A stretch of 64,000 bases of DNA from [Mycobacterium] vasticus (GTDB lineage Bacteria > Actinomycetota > Actinomycetes > Mycobacteriales > Mycobacteriaceae): NCBI RefSeq assembly GCF_020181595.1, contig NZ_CP084028.1, positions 943,893 to 1,007,892 of the forward strand, in the 5' to 3' direction. The position numbers and the translations under genes were made by a program. Below are positions 50,106-58,629 of this stretch, in pieces (the first letter of the stretch is position 1; every line of letters begins with the position of its first letter). The notes under the pieces were generated by a model. The model was not told the origin of the DNA and searched no databases. It saw only the letters and a list, made by a program, of their open reading frames with translations.

Positions 50106-50575
50106 CTGTACTGACCGCCAGTCGAATCGACGGGATGCTCGAAGCGGCACGGGCCCGGCTGCACCGGCTCGATGCCACCCAGGTGCCCGCGGCACTGCGC
50201 GACGGCGCGTACCTGGTCGACATCCGGCCGGCCGCCCAGCGGGCCCTGGAGGGCGAGGTGCCCGGCGCCCTGGTGATCGAACGCAACGTGTTGGAGTGGC
50301 GCTGCGACCCGACGAGCGAGGCCCGGTTGCCGCAGGCCGTCGACGACGACGTGCAGTGGGTGATCCTGTGCTCGCAGGGATACACCTCCAGCCTGGCCGC
50401 CGCCGCGCTGATCGACCTGGGGCTGCATCGCGCCACCGACGTGATCGGCGGCTACCAGGCTTTGGCTGCCGCCGGTGACCTGGTCGAGCCAGCGGGTTTG
50501 GGGCAGTTAGGCATTGGAGTGCAGCAGAGGGCGCAGTCGTTCGGTCTTCTCTGCAGTCCACGCCGCTGGATGTAA
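50102..50575 (+). CDS. Rhodanese-like sulfurtransferase (Rv1066-like)
   Basis: The product has one rhodanese domain: YLVDIRPAAQRALEGEVPGA and the active-site loop LCSQGYTSSLAA with the catalytic Cys, then VIGGYQALAAAG. It transfers sulfane sulfur and would act with the coupled cysteine dioxygenase in handling cysteine sulfur. The frame runs to 157 codons; the last 23 or so overlap the end of the opposite-strand gene (50507-50575) and probably lie beyond the conserved domain. Confidence 0.85.
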   Translation: MTVLTASRIDGMLEAARARLHRLDATQVPAALRDGAYLVDIRPAAQRALEGEVPGALVIERNVLEWRCDPTSEARLPQAVDDDVQWVILCSQGYTSSLAAAALIDLGLHRATDVIGGYQALAAAGDLVEPAGLGQLGIGVQQRAQSFGLLCSPRRWM

Positions 50576-52159
50576 TATCGCCGCCCACGCGTCGGCCACA
50601 TCGGCGACGTAGTGGTGACCGTGGCCGTCGGGCACGTCGACGGCCACGGCCATGTCGGCCGAGACCTGTAGGAAGGTCACGATCGGCTTCCAATGCACCT
50701 GCGGCAGAACGTCATACCCGCGCGGCTCGGCCAGCCAGTCCGGTCTGTGGAACAACAGGTCCGGATTCCACCAGGCGATCGGATCGGAGGCGTGCTGCAG
50801 GTACACCACCCTGGGAGAATCCGGCGTGCCCCATGGCGTATCCGGGCGGGCCAGGTCGGAGGGGCGGGAGACGAACCGCACATTGCGGCCGTCGTCGTAG
50901 ATCGGAAGCCACTGCGGGGAACCGGGATCGCGGTTGACGGTCAGGTCCTTCCAGATGGTGTTCTGGAACGTCGGTCCGGAGAACAATGCGCCGTCGGTGC
51001 GGGCCAGCACGTTGTTGAGGCTCATGAACGGCGCCTCGCCGCCGAAGGACCCCAGGCTCTCGCCGAACACCACCAGCTTGGGTCGCTTGGACTCCGGCAA
51101 CGCACGCACCTGTTTGTCCACGGCTTCGAACAGCGACTGCCCGGCTTGGCGCGCGTTCTCCTTGTCCACCAAGAAAGAAAGCCAACTGGGCAGGAACGAA
51201 TACTGCATGCTCACGATCGCGGTGTTGCCGTTGAACATGTACTCCAGAGCCGATGCCTCGGCTTCATTGATCCAGCCGGTGCCGGTGGTGGTGGCCACCG
51301 CGACGACGGCGCGGTTCAGCCCACCGCTGCGCACCAACTCGGCCGCGGCCAACTCGGCGGTCGCCTTGATCCCGTCGGCCGAATTAAGCCCGGCGTAGGC
51401 GCGGATCGGCTCGGTGGCTGGTGTGCGGTTGAAGTCGCTGAGTTGCTCGACGGTCGGCCCGCCGGCCACGAAGACCCGGCCCTGATGTCCCAGCGACTCC
51501 CAGGAGTCCAGCGATTCCGGTCCGCCGGAACGCAGTCGGGACGTCGGCGCCGCCCGGTCGGGGTCCATCTCGTTGTTCACGTTGGCGAACGTGTTGTTCA
51601 GCGTGCGCATGGTGAACTTCACCACCACACCGTTGAGCAGTGAGATCGTCAGCGCCACCAGCAATGTCAGCACCACCACCAGCGAGACACGTGGCGGGGC
51701 AACGCGGTTCAGCGGGCGCACCGACAGCCGCACCACCAGGCGGAACAGCTGGCCCAGTTCGACCAGCGCGAACAGGAACACCACCGCCAGCGCGGCGGCC
51801 AGCGGGAAGCAGGACCACGTCAGCTGCGGAACGCCCATCAGCGCTCTGACCTGCCACTGCCAGTCGTGGAAGCGGACGATCATCACCACGTGGATGATCA
51901 GGGCGACCGGAATCAGCACCGCCCAGGCCCACCACGGCGCCGGCGGCGTGGAGTCCTTGGACCGCATGTAGCGGACCACCCACACGGCGAGCACCCCGAG
52001 CCCGTAACCGATGGCGCCGGACGCGCCGCTGACCAGGCCCTGGAACAGCGGCCCGCGCGGCAGTAGCGACGGCGTCATCGATAACCAGATGAAGACCAGT
52101 CCGCCCGCAGTGCCGGTGAATGTGTAATGCCTTATCCACCAGGGCTTCTGGCTCGACAC
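50507..52159 (-). CDS. Membrane alpha/beta-hydrolase (Rv1069c-like)
   Basis: The 550-residue protein has several N-terminal membrane helices (about residues 13-190) followed by an external hydrolase domain with nucleophile Ser in VVFGESLGSFGGE and VYLQHASDPIAWWNPDL, the alpha/beta-hydrolase 9 pattern seen in mycobacteria. It probably acts on lipids at the membrane. The GTG start lies 7 bases after the echA8 stop on the same strand. Confidence 0.85.
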   Translation of the reverse strand: MSSQKPWWIRHYTFTGTAGGLVFIWLSMTPSLLPRGPLFQGLVSGASGAIGYGLGVLAVWVVRYMRSKDSTPPAPWWAWAVLIPVALIIHVVMIVRFHDWQWQVRALMGVPQLTWSCFPLAAALAVVFLFALVELGQLFRLVVRLSVRPLNRVAPPRVSLVVVLTLLVALTISLLNGVVVKFTMRTLNNTFANVNNEMDPDRAAPTSRLRSGGPESLDSWESLGHQGRVFVAGGPTVEQLSDFNRTPATEPIRAYAGLNSADGIKATAELAAAELVRSGGLNRAVVAVATTTGTGWINEAEASALEYMFNGNTAIVSMQYSFLPSWLSFLVDKENARQAGQSLFEAVDKQVRALPESKRPKLVVFGESLGSFGGEAPFMSLNNVLARTDGALFSGPTFQNTIWKDLTVNRDPGSPQWLPIYDDGRNVRFVSRPSDLARPDTPWGTPDSPRVVYLQHASDPIAWWNPDLLFHRPDWLAEPRGYDVLPQVHWKPIVTFLQVSADMAVAVDVPDGHGHHYVADVADAWAAILHPAAWTAEKTERLRPLLHSNA

Positions 52160-52166
52160 GACAGGC

Positions 52167-52949
52167 CTAGCGGTGGGTGAAGTTCGGTGGGCGCTTCTCG
52201 GTGAACGCGGCCATGCCCTCGGTCTGGTCCTCGGTGGCGAAGGCGGAGTGGAACAGCCGGCGCTCGTAGAGCAGGCCCTCGGCCAGGGTGGACTCGAAGG
52301 CCCGGTTGACGGCTTCCTTGGCCATCCGCGCCGCCGACAGGCTCATGCCCGCGATGGTGGCTGCAACCTTGCCGGCCTCGGCCAGCAGGTCATCGGCCGG
52401 CACCACCCGCGACACCAGACCGGAGCGTTCGGCTTCGGCGGCGTCGATGGTGCGCCCGGTCAGGATCAGATCCATCGCCTTGGCCTTGCCGATGGCCCGG
52501 GTCAGCCGCTGGGAACCGCCCATGCCGGGCAGCACACCGAGTTTGATCTCGGGCTGGCCGAACTTGGCGGTGTCGGCGGCGATCAGCAGGTCGCACATCA
52601 TCGCCAGCTCGCAGCCGCCGCCGAGGGCGAACCCGGCCACCGCGGCGATGGTCGGGGTGCGTACCGCGGCCAGCTTCGACCAGGCGGCGAAGAAGTCGGC
52701 GGCGAACACCTGCGCGAAGGACAGGTCGGCCATCTCCTTGATGTCGGCGCCGGCGGCGAACGCCTTGGCGTTGCCAGTGATGATGATCGCGCCGATGCTG
52801 GGGTCGGCGTCGAGTTCGGCTGCGGCGGTGGTGACGTCGTTCATCACCTGGCTGTTGAGGGCGTTGAGCGCCTGGGGCCGGTTCAAGGTGATGATGCCGA
52901 CGCGACCGTCGCGCTCGACCAGGATGGTTTCGTAGGTCTGCGATGTCAT
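52167..52949 (-). CDS. echA8: Enoyl-CoA hydratase
   Basis: The 260-residue crotonase-fold enzyme hydrates enoyl-CoA in beta-oxidation. [11 protein letters not shown] (oxyanion hole), [15 protein letters not shown] with the first catalytic Glu, and [20 protein letters not shown] with the second are present. It matches mycobacterial EchA8 (Rv1070c) closely in length. It follows echA9 by 9 bases. Confidence 0.95.
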   Translation of the reverse strand: MTSQTYETILVERDGRVGIITLNRPQALNALNSQVMNDVTTAAAELDADPSIGAIIITGNAKAFAAGADIKEMADLSFAQVFAADFFAAWSKLAAVRTPTIAAVAGFALGGGCELAMMCDLLIAADTAKFGQPEIKLGVLPGMGGSQRLTRAIGKAKAMDLILTGRTIDAAEAERSGLVSRVVPADDLLAEAGKVAATIAGMSLSAARMAKEAVNRAFESTLAEGLLYERRLFHSAFATEDQTEGMAAFTEKRPPNFTHR

Positions 52950-52958
52950 AGCTGCTCC

Positions 52959-53996
52959 TTAGAAGGTGAGGTCGGGCTCGGCTGGGGCGAAGTAGGTCTC
53001 GATGTCAGCGGCGGTCACGTCAGCCAGGGTGGCCGGCGACCAGGCCGGGTTACGGTCCTTGTCGACCAGCTGCGCGCGAATGCCCTCCACCAGGTCATGG
53101 CTGCGCAGCGAGGCGACCGACACCCGGAACTCCTGGACTAGAACCTCTTCCAGGGTGGCCAGCTTCGCTGCCCGGCGCACCGATTCCAAAGTCACCGCGC
53201 AGGCGACCGGGGAGCGGGTGCCGATGAGTTCGGCTGCGGCGTTGGCCTCGGGGCTGGCATGTCCGGCCAGCGCCGCCACGATCTGCGCGACACTGTCGTG
53301 GGCGTAGCACTCATCGATCCAGTCACGTTGGGCGGCAAGCGGACTCGGCGGTGCAGTGGTCGCGTGGGCGGCCAAGGCCTGAGGCACCCCGTCGGCGATG
53401 ATCGCGTCGGTGAAGGCGGCCAGCGCGTCGTGGGCGACGAAGTGGTCGGCGAATCCCAACTCGATGGCATCCGGCCCGGAGAACGGGGCCCCGGTCAGTG
53501 CCGCGTGCAGGCCCAACCGGCCCGGCGCCCGTGACAGGAGATAGGTACCGCCGACGTCGGGAACGAAGCCGATCCCCACCTCGGGCATCGCCATCTTCGT
53601 GGTGTCGGTGACCACGCGGGTGTTGGCGTGCGCGCTCACCCCGACGCCACCGCCCATCACGATGCCGTCCATCAACGCCACATACGGCTTGGCGAACCGG
53701 CCGATCTGTGCGTTGAGCAGATATTCGTCGTACCAGAAGCGCCGCGCTTCGGCGCCGTCGGCTTTCGCGCTGTGGTAGATCGCGACCACGTCGCCGCCGG
53801 CGCACAGCCCGCGCTCGCCGGCCCCGGCCAGTATCACCGCGCTCACCGCCGGATCATCGGCCCAGGCTGTCAACGACGCGGTCATCGCGGTCACCATCGG
53901 GGTGTTCAGCGAGTTGATCGCCTTCGGACGGTTCAGGGTCAGCAGGCCGACCCCGTTTCGGACTTCCGTCAAGACCTCGTCAGATTCGCCAGTCAC
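52959..53996 (-). CDS. echA9: 3-hydroxyisobutyryl-CoA hydrolase-type crotonase
   Basis: The 345-residue crotonase-family protein has GLCAGGDVVAIYH and MPEVGIGFVPDVGGTYLLSR, with the Glu and Asp pair typical of 3-hydroxyisobutyryl-CoA hydrolases of valine degradation, plus the C-terminal extension of that group (LRSHDLVEGIRAQLVDKDRNPAW). It corresponds to EchA9 (Rv1071c), often annotated simply as enoyl-CoA hydratase. The start is GTG. Confidence 0.93.
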   Translation of the reverse strand: MTGESDEVLTEVRNGVGLLTLNRPKAINSLNTPMVTAMTASLTAWADDPAVSAVILAGAGERGLCAGGDVVAIYHSAKADGAEARRFWYDEYLLNAQIGRFAKPYVALMDGIVMGGGVGVSAHANTRVVTDTTKMAMPEVGIGFVPDVGGTYLLSRAPGRLGLHAALTGAPFSGPDAIELGFADHFVAHDALAAFTDAIIADGVPQALAAHATTAPPSPLAAQRDWIDECYAHDSVAQIVAALAGHASPEANAAAELIGTRSPVACAVTLESVRRAAKLATLEEVLVQEFRVSVASLRSHDLVEGIRAQLVDKDRNPAWSPATLADVTAADIETYFAPAEPDLTF

Positions 53997-54153
53997 GCCT
54001 TCGCAATGTAGATACCTAGCCGCCGTTCATTGTGCGCGGGTATGGTTTGGCGGCAGAGCGGCCTGCAGTCCTTGGGAACTCCGGTGGGCCGCCGAGCGTT
54101 GATCAAGTGTTCGCAACCCTTCGCGTCACAGCACCTAAGAGAGGAACGGAACG

Positions 54154-55020
54154 GTGCGGGAAACCAGCAACCCGGTATTTCGTTCGCTGCCCAAGCAGGG
54201 CGGCTACGCACAGTTCGGCACCGGATTCGGAGCCGCCACAGCCCAGCAGCAGGTGCAGCAGGTGCATCAGGGCTACCCCGGTCTACAGAGTCCGGAAGCT
54301 TCCTACCAGCGGGTTGACAGCCGTCCGCTGACGATCGACGACGTCGTCACCAAGACCGGCATCACCCTGGGGGTGCTCAGCGTCGCCGCGGTTATCTCCT
54401 TCTTCATGGTGTCGGCCAATCAGGCGCTGGCCGGTCCGCTGACCTTCATCGGCGCATTCGGCGGCTTGGCCCTGGTGATGGTGGCCATGTTCACCCGTAG
54501 GCAGGACAGCAAGGCGCTGGTGCTCAGCTACGCGGCGCTGGAGGGCATGTTCCTCGGCGCCATCTCCTGGGTGCTGACCGCCTTCACCGTGGGAACCGGC
54601 AATGCCGGCTCGATGATCGGCCAGGCCGTGATGGGCACCCTCGGGGTGTTCGGCGGCATGCTCGTGGTCTACAAGACCGGCGCCATCCGCGTCACCCCGA
54701 AGTTCACCCGGATGCTGGTGGCCGGTATGTTCGGCGTGCTGGCCCTGATGATCGGCAACCTGGTGCTGTCGCTGTTCGGCGTCGGTGGCGGTGAGGGTCT
54801 GGGCCTGCGCAGCGGCGGCACGCTGTCGATCATTTTCTCGCTGGTCTGCATCGGCATCGCCGCGTTCAGCTTCCTGATCGACTTCGACGCCGCCGACCAG
54901 CTGATCCGGGCCGGCGCGCCGGAGAAGGCCGCCTGGGGTATCGCCCTGGGACTGACCGTGACCCTGGTCTGGCTGTACCTGGAGATCCTGCGGCTGCTCA
55001 GCTACTTCCAGAACGAGTGA
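54154..55020 (+). CDS. Bax inhibitor-1/YccA-family membrane protein (Rv1072-like)
   Basis: The 288-residue protein has a soluble, Gln-rich N-terminus (about residues 1-70) followed by seven hydrophobic helices in the Bax-inhibitor/YccA order, including the acidic FLIDFDAADQLIRAGAPEKAAW motif near the end. Family members act as pH-sensitive calcium-leak channels or stress-related membrane proteins. The GTG start has AGAGGAACGG upstream. It is divergent from echA9. Confidence 0.88.
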   Translation: MRETSNPVFRSLPKQGGYAQFGTGFGAATAQQQVQQVHQGYPGLQSPEASYQRVDSRPLTIDDVVTKTGITLGVLSVAAVISFFMVSANQALAGPLTFIGAFGGLALVMVAMFTRRQDSKALVLSYAALEGMFLGAISWVLTAFTVGTGNAGSMIGQAVMGTLGVFGGMLVVYKTGAIRVTPKFTRMLVAGMFGVLALMIGNLVLSLFGVGGGEGLGLRSGGTLSIIFSLVCIGIAAFSFLIDFDAADQLIRAGAPEKAAWGIALGLTVTLVWLYLEILRLLSYFQNE

Positions 55021-55044
55021 CCCGCTAGCTTCCCCGTTTTCCCC

Positions 55045-55105
55045 GTTGACTCTGCGCTGACCAGGCAACTTACTTGCACTTCCGCCTGGTACGCGCAGAG
55101 TCAAC
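55045..55105. repeat. 61-bp palindromic intergenic element, copy 1
   Basis: The element begins GTTGACTCTGCGC, followed by TGACCAGGC, and ends with GCCTGGT then GCGCAGAGTCAAC, so it folds as a long, nearly perfect hairpin with a central loop. A second copy lies at 55179. It sits in the convergent gap between the Bax-inhibitor-like gene and fadA3. Confidence 0.85.
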
Positions 55106-55178
55106 TGCTATGTCGGGGGGTGCAGGCAGCATGCCGTGGTCCGGCGTGTCCGGCGCGCCTGGGATGCCCTAAAACGAC

Positions 55179-55239
55179 GTTGACTCTGCGCTGACCAGGC
55201 AGGTTACTCGCACATTTGCCTGGTGAGCGCAGAGTCAAC
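55179..55239. repeat. 61-bp palindromic intergenic element, copy 2
   Basis: This copy has the same 61-bp length and the same 13-bp ends and TGACCAGGC/GCCTGGT inner arms as copy 1, but a different loop. The outer flanks are also inverted: CCCC before copy 1 and GGGG after copy 2, each next to an A/T run, which makes a nested palindrome of about 200 bp. It is probably a dispersed REP-type element that may also limit convergent transcription. Confidence 0.85.
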
Positions 55240-55250
55240 GGGGAAAAACT

Positions 55251-56468
55251 TTAGGAGAGCCGCTCCACGACCATGGCCATGCCCTGGCCGCCGCCCACAC
55301 ACATGGTCTCCACGCCGAACTGCTTGTCATGGGTGGCCAGGTTGTTGAGCAGGGTGGCGGTGATCCGGGCGCCGGTCATACCGAACGGGTGGCCCAGCGC
55401 GATCGCCCCACCGGAGACGTTCAGCTTGTCCTCGTCGATACCGAGCTCGCGCGCGGAGCCCAGCACCTGCACCGCGAAGGCCTCGTTGATCTCGAACAGG
55501 TCGATGTCGGAGACCGACATCTTGGCGTTCGCCAGTGCCTTCTTGACGGCCTCGATCGGGCCCAGGCCCATGATCTCCGGCGACAGGCCCGACACCCCGG
55601 TGGACACGATCCGCGCCAGCGGCTTGAGGCCCAGCTGCTTGGCCTTGGTGTCGCTGGTGATGATGACCGCGGCCGCGCCGTCGTTCAGCGGGCAGGCGTT
55701 GCCGGCGGTGATCGTGCCGTTGGGACGGAACACCGGCTTGAGCTGGCTGATCTTCTCGTAGGTGGTGCCGGCGCGCGGGCCGTCGTCGGTGCTCACCACG
55801 GTGCCGTCGGGCAGCGTGACCGGGGAGATCTCGCGGGCGAAGAAGCCGCTGTTGATGGCCTCCTCGGCGCGGTTCTGGCTGCGCACACCCCAGTGGTCCT
55901 GGTCCTCGCGGCTGATCCCGGTGTGCAGCACCACGTTCTCGGCGGTCTGGCCCATGGCGATGTAGACGTCGGGCAGCAGGTCGTCGGCGCGCGGGTCGTG
56001 CCATTCTTCTGCACCGGCCGCGGCGGCCTCGGACCGGGCCATGGCGTCGTTGAACAGCGAGTTCTTGCTGTTAGGGGCGCCGTCGGCGGCACCGATACCG
56101 AACTGCGAGACGGTCTCCACACCGGCGGAGATGAACGCGTCGCCTTCGCCGGCCTTGATCGCGTGGAACGCCATCCGGGTGGTCTGCAGCGACGACGAGC
56201 AGTACCGGTTAACCGTGGTGCCCGGCAGGAAGTCGTAGCCGAGCAGGACCGACACGACGCGCCCGATGTTGTAGCCGGCCGCGCCACCAGGCTGGCCGCA
56301 ACCCATCATCAGGTCGTCGATCTGGTGCGGGTTCAGCTCGGGCACCTTGTCCAGGGCGGCGCGCACCATCTGGGCGGCCAGGTCGTCGGGCCGGATGGTG
56401 ACCAGGGAACCCTTGCCGGCCCGGCCGATCGGCGAACGCGCAGTTGAGACGATGACAGCTTCGGGCAC
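55251..56468 (-). CDS. fadA3: Acetyl-CoA acyltransferase (thiolase)
   Basis: The 405-residue thiolase has the acyl-accepting Cys in NRYCSSSLQT, catalytic His in ALGHPFGMTGAR and the C-terminal Cys in MCVGGGQGMA. It cleaves 3-ketoacyl-CoA in beta-oxidation, consistent with the enoyl-CoA hydratase genes nearby. GTG 56468 has AAGGAGT 6 bases upstream; the frame further upstream to 56855 overlaps the next gene in antisense and is not coding. Confidence 0.95.
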   Translation of the reverse strand: MPEAVIVSTARSPIGRAGKGSLVTIRPDDLAAQMVRAALDKVPELNPHQIDDLMMGCGQPGGAAGYNIGRVVSVLLGYDFLPGTTVNRYCSSSLQTTRMAFHAIKAGEGDAFISAGVETVSQFGIGAADGAPNSKNSLFNDAMARSEAAAAGAEEWHDPRADDLLPDVYIAMGQTAENVVLHTGISREDQDHWGVRSQNRAEEAINSGFFAREISPVTLPDGTVVSTDDGPRAGTTYEKISQLKPVFRPNGTITAGNACPLNDGAAAVIITSDTKAKQLGLKPLARIVSTGVSGLSPEIMGLGPIEAVKKALANAKMSVSDIDLFEINEAFAVQVLGSARELGIDEDKLNVSGGAIALGHPFGMTGARITATLLNNLATHDKQFGVETMCVGGGQGMAMVVERLS

Positions 56469-56503
56469 TTCTGACTCCTTGAGGTCGGGTACTTCAAGGA
56501 AAT

Positions 56504-57358
56504 CTAGCCCGACTGCGCCACCATCGGTGAATCGGGTTCGCCCAGCACCGCGCAGAGCGCCGGGATCATCTGGCCTGCTGCCAGCGCGTACCCGGCCGCC
56601 GACGGGTGGTACTGATCCGCGGCGAACAGTAGCTCGGGGCTGTGATGGAACTCCGGCGCGTGGAAGTCGGCGAACGGGACCGCGACGCCGCCGGCGGCCT
56701 TGACGGCCTGGGTCTGGGCGCGGGCCAGCTGGCATGCCCGTAGATGCGCCACCCAGCGCAGCGGTCGCGGGATGACGCTGATCGCGCCGAATTTCGGGCA
56801 GGTGCCGACCACCACCACGGCGCCGCCGGCGCGCAGCCTCTTCACCGCGGACCACAGCCGGTGCACCGAGCCGGCGATGCTGTTGAGCGCGGTGACGTCG
56901 TTGGCGCCGATCATGATCACGGCCACGTCCGGCGGTGGGCCGGCGACGAACATCGCGTCGACCTGGCCGGCCAGTCCTTTGGATGTGGCGCCCACGATCG
57001 CCTTGGTGCTCAACCGAACTCGCTTGCCCGTCTGGAGGGCCAGGGCCTTGGCGATCAGCGCGCCGGGCACCTCTGCCGCGGAACGGCAGCCGTAGCCGGT
57101 CGCGGTCGAGTCACCGAAGACCATCAGGTGCAGATCGACGCTCGCGTCGCGTGCAAAGGGCTGAACATCGGATTCGTCGGGGCTGTAGACACCGTCGGCG
57201 CTGGGCGGCCGGTCCCAGGCCTTGGGGATGGTCTTGCGCGCTCGGTCGGCCTGGCCGGCCAGCAGATTGCGTACACCGAGGTAGAGGCCGCCGCTGGAGG
57301 CGAACGCGCCGGCCGCGGCCAGCGTGATCGCCGACCGTCGAGGTACCCGCATAGCCAT
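56504..57358 (-). CDS. SGNH/GDSL hydrolase (Rv1075c-like)
   Basis: The 284-residue protein has an N-terminal signal or anchor (residues 1-33) and the SGNH blocks: VFGDSTATGYG (nucleophile Ser), GATSKGL (Gly), IGANDVT (Asn) and DQYHPSAAGY (Asp and His). It is probably an exported esterase or lipase, as reported for Rv1075c. ATG 57358 is chosen because TAAAAT ends exactly 7 bases upstream, indicating a leaderless transcript; ATG 57352 is the alternative. Confidence 0.88.
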   Translation of the reverse strand: MAMRVPRRSAITLAAAGAFASSGGLYLGVRNLLAGQADRARKTIPKAWDRPPSADGVYSPDESDVQPFARDASVDLHLMVFGDSTATGYGCRSAAEVPGALIAKALALQTGKRVRLSTKAIVGATSKGLAGQVDAMFVAGPPPDVAVIMIGANDVTALNSIAGSVHRLWSAVKRLRAGGAVVVVGTCPKFGAISVIPRPLRWVAHLRACQLARAQTQAVKAAGGVAVPFADFHAPEFHHSPELLFAADQYHPSAAGYALAAGQMIPALCAVLGEPDSPMVAQSG

Positions 57359-57365
57359 GTCGGTG

Positions 57366-57371
57366 ATTTTA
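57366..57371 (-). promoter_or_regulatory. Leaderless -10 element of the SGNH hydrolase gene
   Basis: On the minus strand TAAAAT is followed by 7 bases and ATG 57358; no ribosome-binding site is present. It is the best TANNNT match among the leaderless starts in this window. Confidence 0.6.
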
Positions 57372-57541
57372 GGGAGCGAACCTGCGCGATACCCGTGCAC
57401 AGCAAACAAAAGAGGTCACGATGCGGACCCGAAGATGCATCAGAACGAATTCTAAGATTTCCTCAAAAATTATCGCGTGTGACGATAGTTTGAACCGCGT
57501 TGGCTGTGCCGGCCCGGGGCCGGCTGAGGGGAGTGTGCATC

Positions 57542-58594
57542 ATGACCGCACCCAGCTTGATACCCAGCTCGTCACATGCCTACACCGGTCTGCGGGCCGG
57601 GTTGCGACGTCACCGCTACCCCCGTCATGACGGTCGGCCCGTCGAGATCGTCGAGGACTCGCCCAGCATCGAAGGACGGCTCGCGTGGCTGGCGGCACGA
57701 CTCACGATCCGGCCGGTGCTCTCGGTCGGCAGCTACCTCCCGGGCATGCCTTGGCCGTTCGGGTTGCTCGACTTCGCCGCCAAGGCGGTGCTGCCGGCGC
57801 CGGGCACCGAACGCGTCACCATCCGGCTGCCGCACTGCTCGGCTCAGATGGTGCGGGCCGCTGGTGTGCTCCCGGCCGACGGCACCCGTCGAGTGGTGCT
57901 CTACATGCACGGCGGCGCCTTTGTGACCTGCGGGGCCAACACCCACGGCCGGCTCGTCACCAAGCTGTCGAAGTACGCCGACAGCCCGGTGCTGGTGGTG
58001 GAGTACCGGATGATCCCCAAGTACTCCATCGCAGACGCGATCGACGACTGCTACCACGCGTATCGCTGGTTGCGCCGGCAGGGTTACGCGCCGGACCAGA
58101 TCGTGCTGGCCGGCGACTCCGCCGGCGGCTACCTGTCGCTCGCGCTGGCCGAGCGCCTGCTCGACGAGGACGACGAGGAGTCACCGGCTGCGATCGTGGC
58201 GTTGTCGCCGCTACTGGAGATCGCCAAGGAGGCCAAGAAGGCACACCCGAACATCCACACCGGTGCGATGTTCCCGCCCCAGGCGTTCGACGCGTTCGTC
58301 GAGCTCATCCATGCCGCCGCCGGGCGGGACCGCGTCCACGGCAGCGACGTCCTCGAACCGCTCCAGCACGTCCGGCCCGGGTTGCCGCGCACCCTGATCC
58401 ACGTCTCCGGTTCGGAGGTGTTGCTGCACGACGCCCGGCTCGGGGCCAAAGTTCTTGCGGCGGCCGGTGTTCCGGTGGAGGTTCGAGTGTGGCCCGGCCA
58501 GATCCACGTCTTCCAGCTCACCGCGCCGCTGGTTCCCGAGGCCACCCGCTCGCTGCGCCAGATCGGCGAATACATCCGGGACGCCACCGGTTGA
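57542..58594 (+). CDS. lipU: Alpha/beta-hydrolase esterase LipU
   Basis: The 350-residue protein belongs to the hormone-sensitive-lipase family: HGGAF (oxyanion hole), nucleophile Ser in GDSAGG, Asp in the SGSEVLLHDARL region and His in WPGQIHVFQL. It matches LipU (Rv1076) with a longer N-terminus. ATG 57542 has GAGGGGAG upstream. The divergent gap to the SGNH gene (57372-57541) contains an AT-rich stretch at 57440-57500 that probably holds the promoter. Confidence 0.9.
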   Translation: MTAPSLIPSSSHAYTGLRAGLRRHRYPRHDGRPVEIVEDSPSIEGRLAWLAARLTIRPVLSVGSYLPGMPWPFGLLDFAAKAVLPAPGTERVTIRLPHCSAQMVRAAGVLPADGTRRVVLYMHGGAFVTCGANTHGRLVTKLSKYADSPVLVVEYRMIPKYSIADAIDDCYHAYRWLRRQGYAPDQIVLAGDSAGGYLSLALAERLLDEDDEESPAAIVALSPLLEIAKEAKKAHPNIHTGAMFPPQAFDAFVELIHAAAGRDRVHGSDVLEPLQHVRPGLPRTLIHVSGSEVLLHDARLGAKVLAAAGVPVEVRVWPGQIHVFQLTAPLVPEATRSLRQIGEYIRDATG

Positions 58595-58629
58595 CCCGGG
58601 AGGGCGAACAACCTGACACCATGGCAGGC

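Noticed and set aside
50507..50575. Functional C-terminal extension of the rhodanese
   Set aside because: The last codons overlap the conserved end of the opposite-strand hydrolase and look like read-through to the next chance stop.
55240..55250. Classical terminator for fadA3 or the Bax-inhibitor gene
   Set aside because: The A/T runs lie on the wrong side of the palindromes to serve as U tracts for either gene.
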